Of a DNA stretch of 64,000 nucleotides, positions 1 through 8,686 are shown piece by piece. This DNA is from Nitratireductor sp. XY-223 (GTDB lineage Bacteria > Pseudomonadota > Alphaproteobacteria > Rhizobiales > Rhizobiaceae). Under the pieces are notes generated by a model. That model saw only the letters and a list, made by a program, of their open reading frames with translations, was not told where the DNA came from and did not search any database. Location of the stretch: the NCBI RefSeq assembly GCF_004959855.1, contig NZ_SPNT01000001.1:1-64000 (forward strand). The letters run 5' to 3'. The position numbers were made by a program, and so were the translations under genes. How positions within the stretch are numbered: position 1 is the stretch's first letter; every line of letters begins with the position of its first letter.

Positions 1-1028
1 AAGCGGCCGAAGGCGGCTATCTGCAGCAATGGGCGATGAACCTGATGCTGATGAACGTCTCGACGCGCAAGTTCGGCCGCGCGGTGCGCTTGCCCGAGGC
101 CGGTGTTCCCGCGGCTGCGGGCGCCGGGCTGTCGAAGTCGGCGGTTTCGCGCCGCTTCAAGGCGCTGACCGAGGCGCGCCTTGCCGAATGGATGGCGTCC
201 GACCTGTCCGAGCTTGATCTTCTGGTCATCCAGATCGACGGGCTTCATCTTGACGACAACCTGCTGATGATCGGTGCGGTGGGGATCGACGCGGACGGCG
301 CGAAGCACCCGTTGGGCGTGATCGAGGGCGCGACGGAGAACGCCGCCGTGGTGCAGGCCCTGCTCGACAATCTGATGGACCGGGGTCTGGATCCGACAGT
401 CTGCCGGCTGTTCATCGTCGATGGCGCGAAGGCCCTGACCAAGGCGATCCGCCGGACCTTCGGCGCCACCACCCCGATCCAGCGATGCCAGGTCCACAAG
501 GCCCGCAATATCACCGACCGGATCGACCCGAAGCATCGCGTTGCCGTGCGCCGGGCCTTGCGGCAGGCCTGGGAACTGGACGACGCCGAAAAGGCGGAAC
601 GGCTGTTGCGCAATCTGGCGCGCCGGCTTGAGGACGATGCTCCCGGCGTGTCGCAATCCATCCTCGAGGGGCTTGACGAGATCCTCACCGTCACCCGCCT
701 CGGGCTGCCGCTGGAATTGCGCCGGTCGCTGGCCTCAACCAATATCATCGAGTCGATGAACAGCGTGATCCGCCAGGTCTGTCGCAACGTCAAGCGCTGG
801 CGCAATGCGAAGATGGCGTTGCGCTGGACCGCCGCAGGCATGCTCGAAGCCGCAAAGGGCTTCCGCCGACTCAATGCTCGCAAGCAACTGCCGATCCTCA
901 AAGCCGCTCTCCACAGACATGGCGCAGGATCGGGCGACAGCAACCAGGTTGACGACATGGCGCAGGCCGCCTAATCATGAAACCGCAACGCTGCCCGTTC
1001 CTTTTTCAACAGAGAACGGGACATCCCC
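1..1028 (+). mobile_element. 3' part of an IS256-family insertion sequence
   Basis: The element enters from the left edge of the window and contains the transposase reading frame plus about 55 bases of right end. Its outer border is inferred at about 1020-1035, because GAPDH-like protein similarity resumes soon after that point. Within the right end, CCCGTTC at 994-1000 and GAACGGG at 1014-1020 form an inverted pair. The left end, the left terminal repeat and the target duplication lie outside the window, so the exact border is not established. The element has cut into the gene that follows. Confidence 0.75.
3..974 (+). CDS. IS256-family (mutator-type) transposase, 5' end outside window
   Basis: DDE transposase that would cut and paste the element. 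The frame is open from the first bases of the window, so the N-terminus is missing. Visible landmarks are the first catalytic Asp in IQIDG near 237, the second in IVDGAKAL near 420, the downstream RCQVHK motif near 484-500, and the Glu in NIIES near 742-752, followed by the basic tail. About 323 codons are present, against about 400 for full-length family members, consistent with truncation by the window edge rather than decay. No stop or frameshift is visible, so the copy may be intact. Confidence 0.9.
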   Translation, partial: AAEGGYLQQWAMNLMLMNVSTRKFGRAVRLPEAGVPAAAGAGLSKSAVSRRFKALTEARLAEWMASDLSELDLLVIQIDGLHLDDNLLMIGAVGIDADGAKHPLGVIEGATENAAVVQALLDNLMDRGLDPTVCRLFIVDGAKALTKAIRRTFGATTPIQRCQVHKARNITDRIDPKHRVAVRRALRQAWELDDAEKAERLLRNLARRLEDDAPGVSQSILEGLDEILTVTRLGLPLELRRSLASTNIIESMNSVIRQVCRNVKRWRNAKMALRWTAAGMLEAAKGFRRLNARKQLPILKAALHRHGAGSGDSNQVDDMAQAA

Positions 1029-1039
1029 GCTCCGGGGTG

Positions 1040-1795
1040 AAATCTAATGTCGTTGCCTCGCACGAGCTGGTTGCACGGGATGATGTTCGAAAGGTTGTTG
1101 TCACGCATTCGCCGAAGAACGATATAGACATGCATGTCATCATGGGTATCAACCACAAAGAATACAATCCGAGTGCAGACCATGTGTTGTCGAGTTCAAT
1201 TTGCGACGCCAACGCGATCGCGCATCCTTTGAAAGCGCTGAATGACGCTGTTGGTGTCATTGGCGGTAGCGTGACGACGCTGCATCCGTGGCTGAATTAT
1301 CAGAACCTTCTTGATGCGCCGGTTGCGTCGCAGCGAGATCCTGGACACGTCTGGAAAGACTATTCTTTGGGCAGGACGAGTGTTGGTTCGTTAATCCCGA
1401 AAAACACGACGGCTGTAGAGGCGTTGAAGCCGGTGTTGGGTGATCTTGCAGAGCGCATCGGCAGCTTTTCATATCGAACTCCGAACACTGTAGTCGCAAG
1501 CGCTGATCTCACACTTCTTCTCGACCGGAATTTGTCTCAGGCGGAGCTTGAAGACATATTGAATTCCGCCTTCGACGGTTCGCCTTTCGTGGCGCTGAAT
1601 TGGCAATCGTTGATTTCGCTAGATTACCAGGGTCAGCCGTGGTCTGCCGTGATTGATATGCAATGGGTCAAGGCTATAGGCGGCGGCCTGGTTAAGATTG
1701 TTGCTTGGTATGACAATGAGTGGGGCTACGCCTCGAGGGCGCTAGATGTGGCCGTCCATTCGGTGAGCGCGAACGATTTTGAGTTTAACCGATAG
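1040..1795 (+). pseudogene. GAPDH-like dehydrogenase, N-terminus removed by IS256 insertion
   Basis: The reading frame runs out of the insertion sequence into the catalytic half of a type I glyceraldehyde-3-phosphate dehydrogenase-like protein. An ATG at 977 opens the frame but lies inside the IS. The catalytic Cys (SSICDAN, replacing the usual SxSCTTN) and the active-site His (TTLHPW) are kept, as is the family signature YDNEWGY near the C-terminus. The Rossmann NAD-binding half is almost wholly absent, so the product is probably inactive. The divergent Cys motif suggests a substrate other than glyceraldehyde-3-phosphate; Epd-type erythrose-4-phosphate dehydrogenase is one family alternative. 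It stands 15 bp before the cytidylyltransferase and was probably a member of that operon. Confidence 0.8.
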
Positions 1796-1810
1796 GCTGG
1801 GAAATCGAAG

Positions 1811-2575
1811 ATGATTTGTGGATTGCTGATTGGCAAGGATCGTAGTGAAGGCGTTCCGGGAAAGAATTTTCGCGAGATTGTCGGGCGTCCGATGTGTGAG
1901 TACGGATTTATCGCCGCGCGCGCTATGGGCGTTGACCGGTTATTTACATCCACCGACAGTCCTCGTATTGCGGAGATCGGTGCGAAGTATAAGGCCGAGC
2001 ATATTGAGCGGCCACCTGAACTCGCGACGCCCGACGCGCTAACAGAAGATGCCTTGACACACGCTGCTGACGAAATGGAGCGTCGTATCGGCCGCGCACC
2101 AGAAATTGTCTGTCTTCTCTTTGCTAACAATCCAGCTATTGACGTGAAGCTTTTGAACGAAGGCGTCGAAATTTTGCGGATGGACGAAACCTACGATTCA
2201 GCTTTCTCAGTTTGCCGCTATGACATGTTCAGCCCGACGCGAGCACGCCGCGTCACGGAAAAGGGGGATATCGAGCCTTTCGTGCCGCTCGAGGCTTTTG
2301 ATGGCGAAGTTTCGTCGATCCGGTCGAGTCAAGGAGGCGTTTATTTTTGTGACCTTTCCGTTCAAGTCCTGCGTTGGCGTTGCTTCACTCGCATGTCCGA
2401 AGGGATGCAGCCCTTCCAGTGGATGGGTCGCAAGTCGAAGGCACTGATGAATGATTTCGGCTTTGACGTTGATAGCGAATGGCAGTTCCGCGTTATCGAT
2501 TTCTGGCTGCGCGATCGCGGGTTTACTGAAGACAAGATCCCCTATGACCTTGGTGATCCATCGAACTGGACCTAG
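1811..2575 (+). CDS. Cytidylyltransferase of the NeuA/KdsB-like family
   Basis: Predicted to couple CMP to a sugar acid (or CDP to a sugar phosphate). The N-terminal nucleotide-binding motif is recognisable as KDRSEGVPGKN at residues 9-19, a variant of the RxGSKGxPxKN motif of acylneuraminate cytidylyltransferases. The following TSTDSPRIAEI stretch matches the family's SDD-type region. Length (254 aa) is close to NeuA/KdsB. It follows the truncated GAPDH-like gene by 15 bp and precedes the aldolase by 17 bp, so it is probably co-transcribed. GC content is lower than in the genes beyond 7.1 kb. The substrate cannot be read from the sequence. Confidence 0.8.
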   Translation: MICGLLIGKDRSEGVPGKNFREIVGRPMCEYGFIAARAMGVDRLFTSTDSPRIAEIGAKYKAEHIERPPELATPDALTEDALTHAADEMERRIGRAPEIVCLLFANNPAIDVKLLNEGVEILRMDETYDSAFSVCRYDMFSPTRARRVTEKGDIEPFVPLEAFDGEVSSIRSSQGGVYFCDLSVQVLRWRCFTRMSEGMQPFQWMGRKSKALMNDFGFDVDSEWQFRVIDFWLRDRGFTEDKIPYDLGDPSNWT

Positions 2576-2592
2576 CTATGAGGAACGGTAGC

Positions 2593-3372
2593 ATGCTGAA
2601 GGCGCGCCTTGATGCCGGCGAAACAGTACTTGGAACGTGGAATGTTATTCCCGACCCCACCGTTGTAGAGATTCTAGCGGATGCTGGGTTTGATTTTGTT
2701 GTCATCGACATGGAGCACGGACCGCATCATTTCGTCGGCGCGTGTGATCAGATTCGTGCGGCGGAGGCGCACGGAGCGGCGGCCTTGCTGCGCCCGCCCG
2801 GCGTTGATGAGTCTGCGATCCTTCGCGCGCTCGATAGCGGTGCCCACGGCTTGCTCGTGCCGAATATATCGTCACTTGCGCAAGTCCAGTCACTTGTTCA
2901 ATTTGCGTTTTATCCGCCGCAGGGTGCGCGCGGACATTCTCCATTTACGCGCGCGGGCGGCTTCACCCATGTTGATGCCGGCACGCGTATGAAGGAGATG
3001 AACGAGAAACTATTTCTTGGCATTCTGATCGAAGGTACAGACGGCCTCACAGCATTGCCTGACATTCTCACAGAGTTCGGTGAGTCACTGGGTGTTGTCT
3101 ACGTCGGTCTTTACGACCTTGCGAAATCGCTTGGACAGACCGGTAATGTAAAACATCCTGATGTTACTGACTCGGTGAAGAAGATTGCGGCGATGACCGC
3201 CGAGCACGGCGTTCATTGTGGCACGTTGTGCAATGATCGAGAAATGTTAGAAATTGTCCGTGATGCCGGTGTGCGCCTGATTTGTTATCAGAACGACACG
3301 GGTATTTTTCACGAAGCGGCAACACAAATCTCCAAAACCGTAAATGAGATAACATTGGGGCGGATGTCTTGA
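2593..3372 (+). CDS. HpcH/HpaI-family aldolase
   Basis: Class II (metal-dependent) pyruvate aldolase related to HpcH/HpaI and 2-keto-3-deoxy-L-rhamnonate aldolase, which reversibly join pyruvate with an aldehyde to give 4-hydroxy-2-oxo acids. The N-terminal GTWN...DFVVIDMEHGP block and the YPPQGARG segment are characteristic of the family, and 259 aa is the usual length. I chose the ATG at 2593 over 2578 because GAGGAA at 2579-2584 serves as its ribosome site. The stop overlaps the next gene's ATG as TGATG, which implies translational coupling. In this context the enzyme may build rather than degrade a deoxy-ulosonic acid (inference). Confidence 0.85.
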   Translation: MLKARLDAGETVLGTWNVIPDPTVVEILADAGFDFVVIDMEHGPHHFVGACDQIRAAEAHGAAALLRPPGVDESAILRALDSGAHGLLVPNISSLAQVQSLVQFAFYPPQGARGHSPFTRAGGFTHVDAGTRMKEMNEKLFLGILIEGTDGLTALPDILTEFGESLGVVYVGLYDLAKSLGQTGNVKHPDVTDSVKKIAAMTAEHGVHCGTLCNDREMLEIVRDAGVRLICYQNDTGIFHEAATQISKTVNEITLGRMS

Positions 3373-4388
3373 TGACATACAAAGTAGGCGTTACCGATTA
3401 TGTCGAGGAACCCCATGCGATTGAACGGGAGGCCCTCGGCAATGATTGGGAAATCGTCTGGCTGAACGCTCATGAAGAAACGGACTTCGACGCAGATCGC
3501 CTAGCTGATCTGGACGCTCTTCTCGTCTGGCACGCGCCGATCACTGAGCGCGTTGCAAAAATGCTGAAAAAATGCCGAATCGTCGTGCGTTACGGCGTCG
3601 GATTCGATGAGATTGACGTCGCTGCACTCGAAGCTCAAGGGATAGCGTTTTGCAATACGCCTGATTATGGCACGGAAGAAGTTGCCGATACCACCGTTGC
3701 TATGATCTTGATGCATCTGCGCCGTATCGCCGAATATGATTACCAATGTCGAAACTATACCGAAGGTTGGCAAGAACATACGCTCGCGCCGTTGGAGCGC
3801 TCGCGCGACCGGACGCTCGGCGTGGTTGGCGTTGGCCGTATCGGATCGGCGGTCATGCGGCGGATGCGTCCCTTTGGGGTTTGCCTTGTCGGGTACGATC
3901 CTAACGTCCCGTCCGGCCACGAAAAAGCCCTTGATTATCAGCGCGCCACATCCTTACATTCCCTGTTGTCGCAAGCTGATATTGTTACCGTTCACTGCCC
4001 AGCCGATGCATCGACTACCGGTATGATAGACGAGTCGTTTATTGCGGCGATGAAGCCTGGCTCGATTCTGGTTAACACTGCCCGTGGCGCACTCATCAAT
4101 TCGCTGGACGTGATTGAGGACGGTTTGCGATCCGGTCGCCTTCTCGCAGCAGCGCTTGACGTATTACCGAGCGAGCCGCCCACGGATCATCCGCTTATCG
4201 ATGCTTGGCGCCGAGCAGAACCATGGCTGCGCGGACGCTTCACGATAACACCGCATACGGCTTATTATTCGGAGCGCGCTTGGCGGGAAATGCGGTACAA
4301 GGCGGCGGAGACGGCGAGATTGTTCTTTGATGCCGGGATCGAGCGTAACCGAATTCGAGGAGAGGACAATCGTGACCGAATCCTTTAG
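3372..4388 (+). CDS. D-2-hydroxyacid dehydrogenase (SerA/PdxB superfamily)
   Basis: NAD(P)-dependent oxidoreductase interconverting a D-2-hydroxy acid and its 2-keto acid. The Rossmann motif GVGRIG lies near residues 153-158. The catalytic triad is visible as Arg in NTARGAL, Glu in LPSEPP and His in TPHTAYYS. At 338 aa it has the typical length. The start ATG at 3372 shares bases with the aldolase stop; a TTG one codon upstream is less likely. The next gene begins inside its 3' end (17-bp overlap), consistent with a tight operon. A GAPDH-like enzyme followed by this family recalls the Epd-PdxB pair of vitamin B6 synthesis, but the substrate here is unknown. Confidence 0.85.
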   Translation: MTYKVGVTDYVEEPHAIEREALGNDWEIVWLNAHEETDFDADRLADLDALLVWHAPITERVAKMLKKCRIVVRYGVGFDEIDVAALEAQGIAFCNTPDYGTEEVADTTVAMILMHLRRIAEYDYQCRNYTEGWQEHTLAPLERSRDRTLGVVGVGRIGSAVMRRMRPFGVCLVGYDPNVPSGHEKALDYQRATSLHSLLSQADIVTVHCPADASTTGMIDESFIAAMKPGSILVNTARGALINSLDVIEDGLRSGRLLAAALDVLPSEPPTDHPLIDAWRRAEPWLRGRFTITPHTAYYSERAWREMRYKAAETARLFFDAGIERNRIRGEDNRDRIL

Positions 4389-5067
4389 ATTCCCTTGGCG
4401 GACATGGGTATTTGATTGCGATGGCGTTATTCTCAATTCCAATAGTGTAAAACGCGACGCGATGTTTCGCGCTGCGTTGCCGTATGGTGAACACAACGCG
4501 CGTGCGCTTGTTGATTATCATGTGCACAATTGCGGTATTGGGCGGGAGATCAAGTTTTATCGCTTTTTGAACGAGATTGTTGGTCTTAGGGAAGGAGTGG
4601 ACGACGCCTTCAATGCGTTGATGACTGCCTACAGCCGGGAGTTGTGGAATGGTGTCATCGCCTGCGAAGAGGCGCCTGGGTTGCGTGAGGCGCTGAAGGT
4701 CCTGCGTGACGACGGTGTTTTGCTCTACGTTGTTTCCGGCGCCCAGCAAATTGAGTTGCGTTCTATTCTCTCCGAGCGTGGGCTCATCGGTTTTTTCGAC
4801 GGTGTTTTCGGTTCCCCCGACAGCAAGGACGAGATACTCGCCCGGGAATTTGCGAGTGGCGCGATGACGCGGCCCGGCATATTTATCGGTGACAGCCGAT
4901 ATGACGCTGACGCGGCGGCGCGGGCTGGACTCGATTTCGTGTTCTTACATGGTTGGTCGGATTTTGATGATTGGCGTTCCTACTTCGCATCGCGAGTGCC
5001 GTTGCTGATTCAGGAAACATTCCAGGATTTTATGACGTGTGTTTTTGAACGACGGGCACACCAATAA
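4372..5067 (+). CDS. HAD-superfamily hydrolase, phosphoglycolate-phosphatase-like
   Basis: Predicted small-molecule phosphatase. Motif I is FDCDGVI (nucleophile and acid/base Asp), motif II is the Ser of VVSGAQ, and motif IV is the acidic pair of GDSRYDADAA, so the active site is complete. I chose the GTG at 4372 because AGGAGAGGA lies just upstream at 4357-4366; an in-frame ATG at 4327 lies well inside the preceding gene. Length is 231 aa. In the neighbourhood of a pyruvate aldolase and a cytidylyltransferase its simplest role is to remove a phosphate before nucleotide activation, as KdsC does in Kdo synthesis (inference). Confidence 0.85.
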   Translation: MTESFRFPWRTWVFDCDGVILNSNSVKRDAMFRAALPYGEHNARALVDYHVHNCGIGREIKFYRFLNEIVGLREGVDDAFNALMTAYSRELWNGVIACEEAPGLREALKVLRDDGVLLYVVSGAQQIELRSILSERGLIGFFDGVFGSPDSKDEILAREFASGAMTRPGIFIGDSRYDADAAARAGLDFVFLHGWSDFDDWRSYFASRVPLLIQETFQDFMTCVFERRAHQ

Positions 5068-5074
5068 TCATTCT

Positions 5075-6922
5075 ATGGGCGTGATAAGCGATAGCAACTT
5101 TCATATGAGAAAAAATAGACTGGATAAGATGCTCGACGAGGCGACACGATGCTCGCGCGCTGGGAAGATAGAAGCGGCAGTCGCTCTTTGGCGGGATATC
5201 ATTCCGCATACGAAGGTACCGTCAAGGGAAAACAAGCATGCGCGCGTAACAGCGGGGCGCGATTTAGCAAAACTTGAACGGCTGGATGACTCAAACGCCA
5301 TATATGACGGTGTCATTGCCGACTATGAGGATGATTTTGCGGTGTTTCACCACGCCGCGCAGGTTGCATTCGCGTCAAACCAGCGCGAGCGATCCGAGCG
5401 ACTGTTTCGCGAAATATGTTTGCGCTGGTCGGATAATCCAAAAGGGTACTCCGGTCTTGCTAAAACGCTTGCGCGTCGCGGTGCGTATTCCGAAGCATCC
5501 GTAATATTGATGGTCGCATTGAGCGCTGTTAAGGCAAGAGACGAATTAGCGTCGGAATGTGCCGACATCCTTCATGAACTCAACGAACATGAAACTGCTC
5601 TTAGGTTGTTGGAGAAAACACCGGAGAGGGTGCGTAGCGCGCTTCATTGGCATCAGTATTTTCGTCACCTTTCAGCGGCAGGTCGACATGACGATGAACT
5701 CACGGCCATGAAAAGGTATTTCGAAAATGGTGTTGAGAGTGCGCAGTCACCTGCTTCCACTGATGGCGTTAGATTTGCGTCAATTTTGTACCGCCGTGGG
5801 GAAGTCAAAGCAAAAGGGTTGCGCGCCGAGGATGCCAATTGGGTGAGGGTTAACGAGGCGTATTCAGAATCGATTGCGGGGCAACAACCGTTTCAGCCGG
5901 AGCCTGGTCGCCATCGGGTTGCCGTGTGCATTTCTGGGCAACTCCGCGGTTTTGATCTCGCCTATCCGACAATCAAAAAGTTCATGATTGATGATCTGCA
6001 GGCTGATGTTTTCATTTCAACCTGGCGTCGACGCGGGATAAAGATGTCGGGTTTTCACGCTAATCTTCAAACTTATTTTCATGATCACTTTGTGAATAGC
6101 GTGCCGCTTGAATATTACGGCAACAATTTTTTGAGAAAGTTTCCGTCAATTGAAGACGTCATGGTTGAACTTGGTGAAAGCGACTTGGTTACGGATGACG
6201 CCCTGTCCCGGCTTTATCCGGATGCGGAAATATTTATCGCCGATGAAGATGAGTTCGAGAACCGCATTGCCGAAAGATTTTCCTCCAATGCGAAATTATT
6301 TCGCGCACGCATACCGCGAAACCAGATCAAGATGTATTATCACATCTGGAAATCCAATCAGATGAAATGCAAGGCTGAGCGTCGCCTTGGACGGCGTTAC
6401 GACCTGGTTGTTCGCATCCGTCCTGACAAGGAATTGCGCAGCGATATGGTTTCGCACGCGCCCTTGTATCCATTTGAAATCTTCGCCGATAAGGTGAAGC
6501 ATCGCGACTCAATAGGCGATCGGATCGCGTACGGTACGTCGGCGGCGATGGATATCTATTCTGACATTTGGCAGCGGGCGCTGGACTGGGAAAAAGGTGC
6601 ACTACCCAATGGATTTCGTCGTAACATTGCGCCGCATACGTTCATGTTTGATCATCTTTGGACTGCGGGGCTTGGAATACGAGCCATGCCGCCACAGCTT
6701 CTCGGGCCTGACCGTAGTGCCAAGGTCCCACCACCGCGCCTTGCCGAGGCGGTGATTCACGATCTATCGCAGGAAAAAAATTTAAGCGAACGTGATCGAG
6801 CAATCGGACAGGCGGCGCTTAATGATGCTGTGTTATACATAAAGGCGCGTGAAGGGGATGTTGCGGCAGAGGACTATATTCAAAAATGGAAGACTGTGGC
6901 ACCAGATTTTAAGTTGCAATAG
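5075..6922 (+). CDS. TPR-repeat protein with putative glycosyltransferase-like C-terminal domain
   Basis: About 615 aa. The N-terminal half (to about residue 270) is helical with TPR-like repeats. The C-terminal half starts with VAVCISGQLRGF, a motif I associate with uncharacterised proteins in capsule and LPS gene clusters, and continues with DVFISTW and YDLVVRIRPD, features compatible with a GT-A-like nucleotide-sugar fold. No membrane segment or signal peptide is seen. The start is uncertain: ATG 5075 is given, GTG 5039 overlaps the HAD gene, and ATG 5105 is also possible; none has a strong ribosome site. It is the last gene of the low-GC operon and may transfer the activated sugar made by its neighbours (inference). 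Confidence 0.6.
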   Translation: MGVISDSNFHMRKNRLDKMLDEATRCSRAGKIEAAVALWRDIIPHTKVPSRENKHARVTAGRDLAKLERLDDSNAIYDGVIADYEDDFAVFHHAAQVAFASNQRERSERLFREICLRWSDNPKGYSGLAKTLARRGAYSEASVILMVALSAVKARDELASECADILHELNEHETALRLLEKTPERVRSALHWHQYFRHLSAAGRHDDELTAMKRYFENGVESAQSPASTDGVRFASILYRRGEVKAKGLRAEDANWVRVNEAYSESIAGQQPFQPEPGRHRVAVCISGQLRGFDLAYPTIKKFMIDDLQADVFISTWRRRGIKMSGFHANLQTYFHDHFVNSVPLEYYGNNFLRKFPSIEDVMVELGESDLVTDDALSRLYPDAEIFIADEDEFENRIAERFSSNAKLFRARIPRNQIKMYYHIWKSNQMKCKAERRLGRRYDLVVRIRPDKELRSDMVSHAPLYPFEIFADKVKHRDSIGDRIAYGTSAAMDIYSDIWQRALDWEKGALPNGFRRNIAPHTFMFDHLWTAGLGIRAMPPQLLGPDRSAKVPPPRLAEAVIHDLSQEKNLSERDRAIGQAALNDAVLYIKAREGDVAAEDYIQKWKTVAPDFKLQ

Positions 6923-7088
6923 TTACAACTCAGTCCGGCATTTTACTTTATGAGAATCGGACGCGCTTCAGTGCGCGATGGATCAACGATCACTCAACCC
7001 GCAGGTTGCCGTATGTGTCTTCAAATGCGTTTTGCTATGCTTGACCTAATACTGATTTTATACCTGCAATCCTAAAGTAAATATTCAA

Positions 7089-7113
7089 GAATTTTTCATT
7101 TATTGAAAAATTC
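7089..7113. terminator. AT-rich perfect hairpin between convergent operons
   Basis: GAATTTTTCA at 7089-7098 and TGAAAAATTC at 7104-7113 are perfect complements around a 5-base loop. The hairpin lies 2 bases beyond the stop of the kpsT-like gene and 166 bases after the plus-strand island. A bidirectional terminator is the simplest reading, although the stem is almost free of G and C. The remaining 6923-7088 is AT-rich with no recognisable gene. Confidence 0.5.
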
Positions 7114-7115
7114 AA

Positions 7116-7799
7116 CTAATAGTCATCAAGATGAAGAATTTTATTTGCATATTTTTCGATTAGCGTATTGTTATGACTTGCCAATACCGAGATACCTGCA
7201 TTCTCCGTCATTTCCATCATCCTCCCTCGCGCCTTTTCCTGAAACGCCTCGTCCCCCGCGCCGATCCACTCATCCATCAGCAGTATCTCCGGCTTGAAAC
7301 TGGTTGCAATCGAAAAGGCCAATCTTGCGGCCATGCCCTGGCTGTAGGATTTGAAGGGGAGGTCGATGAAATCGCCGAGCTCGGAGAAGGCGATGATATC
7401 GTCCATGCGTTCCTGGATTTCGTCGCTGGTCCAGCCGTTGATCAGGCCGCGGAGTTCGATGTTGCGGCGGCCGGTGGCTTCGGGGCGGAATCCGAGCCGG
7501 ATGTTGAACAGCGCATCCACGCGGCCTTCTATCTCGACGCTGCCGCTGGTCGGCGGATAGATGCCATAGAGCACCTTGAGCAGTGTCGTTTTTCCCGCGC
7601 CATTGGGACCAACGAGCCCGAGCCGGTCGCCGGCCTTCAGTTCGAAGCTGATGCCGTCAAGTGCCGTGACATAGCGGTTGCGGCCGGTGCCGTGGATGTT
7701 GCCGCCGGCCTTAGCCATTCGATGCTTTCGCGGCGCCAGCGACAATTTCTGGCGGACCCTGTAGATCAGGCGGAGGTCTTTCACGCGGATCGAAACCAT
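7116..7799 (-). CDS. Polysaccharide ABC transporter ATP-binding protein (KpsT/Wzt type)
   Basis: ATPase that powers export of a capsular or O-antigen polysaccharide through the permease encoded just upstream. Walker A is GPNGAGKTT, the signature region is [13 protein letters not shown], Walker B is [13 protein letters not shown], and the H-loop is LASHNN. The 227-aa protein is a bare nucleotide-binding domain without the C-terminal carbohydrate-binding domain of long Wzt proteins, so it resembles KpsT and short Wzt. The ATG overlaps the permease stop (ATGA shared bases at 7797-7801). The last part of the gene is more AT-rich than the rest, close to the border with the low-GC island. Confidence 0.9.
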   Translation of the reverse strand: MVSIRVKDLRLIYRVRQKLSLAPRKHRMAKAGGNIHGTGRNRYVTALDGISFELKAGDRLGLVGPNGAGKTTLLKVLYGIYPPTSGSVEIEGRVDALFNIRLGFRPEATGRRNIELRGLINGWTSDEIQERMDDIIAFSELGDFIDLPFKSYSQGMAARLAFSIATSFKPEILLMDEWIGAGDEAFQEKARGRMMEMTENAGISVLASHNNTLIEKYANKILHLDDY

Positions 7800-8587
7800 C
7801 AGAGCACGAAGACGATCTGCCTGCGGAACAGGCCCATCAGCAAAAACGCCGTCAGCCACAGCACGGCCCCGATCGCCAGGCAGATGCCGAACGCCGTCAA
7901 TGGGATGCCGCCCGTCATAACCGGATCCCGTACGATGGCGAGATAATAGGAGAACGAATTCCAGTCGGCGAGGATGCGCCGCACGCCGCCGCCGCTTCCG
8001 ACCGTCCAGAAGATCGGTGTGAGAAACAGGCCCAGGCGCATGACGTTCTGGACGACGAACTGAAGATCTGGAAAAAACGCGCCGCCCATGGCGAACACCG
8101 TGATCGCAGCGGGTGTCGTCAGCGCGATGACCAAAAGCCCGAGCACTGCCCAAAGCCAGCCAACGGACAGCGACGTGCCCACAACGGCAAGCAGCGCCAG
8201 GCAGCCGGCAAGCATGTAACCGCCGCGGATGGCCGACTGCATTGTCAACCGCATGACGTAGACAGACAGGGGCAGGGTCGTGCCCTTGATGAAGTTCTCC
8301 TCGCGAACGAAAAGCGACACGCTTTGCGTGATCGCTTCTGACATGTAGAGCCAGACGAACAGCCCGACCGCCACGTAGGTTTCGTAGTGCGGGATGCCTT
8401 CGCCGCGGCGGAAGATCAAGATGAAGGTGCCCGCGAATGCGAGGTAATTGAGCAGCAGCCACATGGGCCCCAGCGTTGTTCGCTTGTGCTGGTCGCCAAT
8501 GTCCTCACTGGCCAGCGCGACCCACACCCGCCAGCGTGACAGACCGTCCCTGAAATCGCCGATCGCGTCGGCAAAGATCGAACCCAA
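7799..8587 (-). CDS. Polysaccharide ABC transporter permease (KpsM/Wzm type)
   Basis: ABC-2 type inner-membrane permease of about 262 aa with roughly six hydrophobic helices after a cytoplasmic amphipathic N-terminus ([25 protein letters not shown] is split by the conserved region leading into the first helix). It pairs with the ATPase downstream for polysaccharide export. The given start is TTG at 8587; no ATG or GTG is available in frame upstream before the stop at about 8657-8659, so a TTG start or an unusual upstream start must be used. It is followed by translational coupling to the ATPase gene. Confidence 0.88.
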   Translation of the reverse strand: MGSIFADAIGDFRDGLSRWRVWVALASEDIGDQHKRTTLGPMWLLLNYLAFAGTFILIFRRGEGIPHYETYVAVGLFVWLYMSEAITQSVSLFVREENFIKGTTLPLSVYVMRLTMQSAIRGGYMLAGCLALLAVVGTSLSVGWLWAVLGLLVIALTTPAAITVFAMGGAFFPDLQFVVQNVMRLGLFLTPIFWTVGSGGGVRRILADWNSFSYYLAIVRDPVMTGGIPLTAFGICLAIGAVLWLTAFLLMGLFRRQIVFVL

Positions 8588-8686
8588 AGTTGCACCGCCC
8601 AGTTCGTGGAGGCTCGCATAACCCGGAATTGCAAACCGCCTTATCCTGCGGCGCTTCTAGCGTGATCCGGCCCGCTTTGCAAAGGC

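Noticed and set aside
977-1039. ATG at 977 as a true start of the GAPDH-like protein
   Set aside because: The codons up to about 1035 belong to the insertion-sequence end and give a peptide unlike any GAPDH N-terminus.
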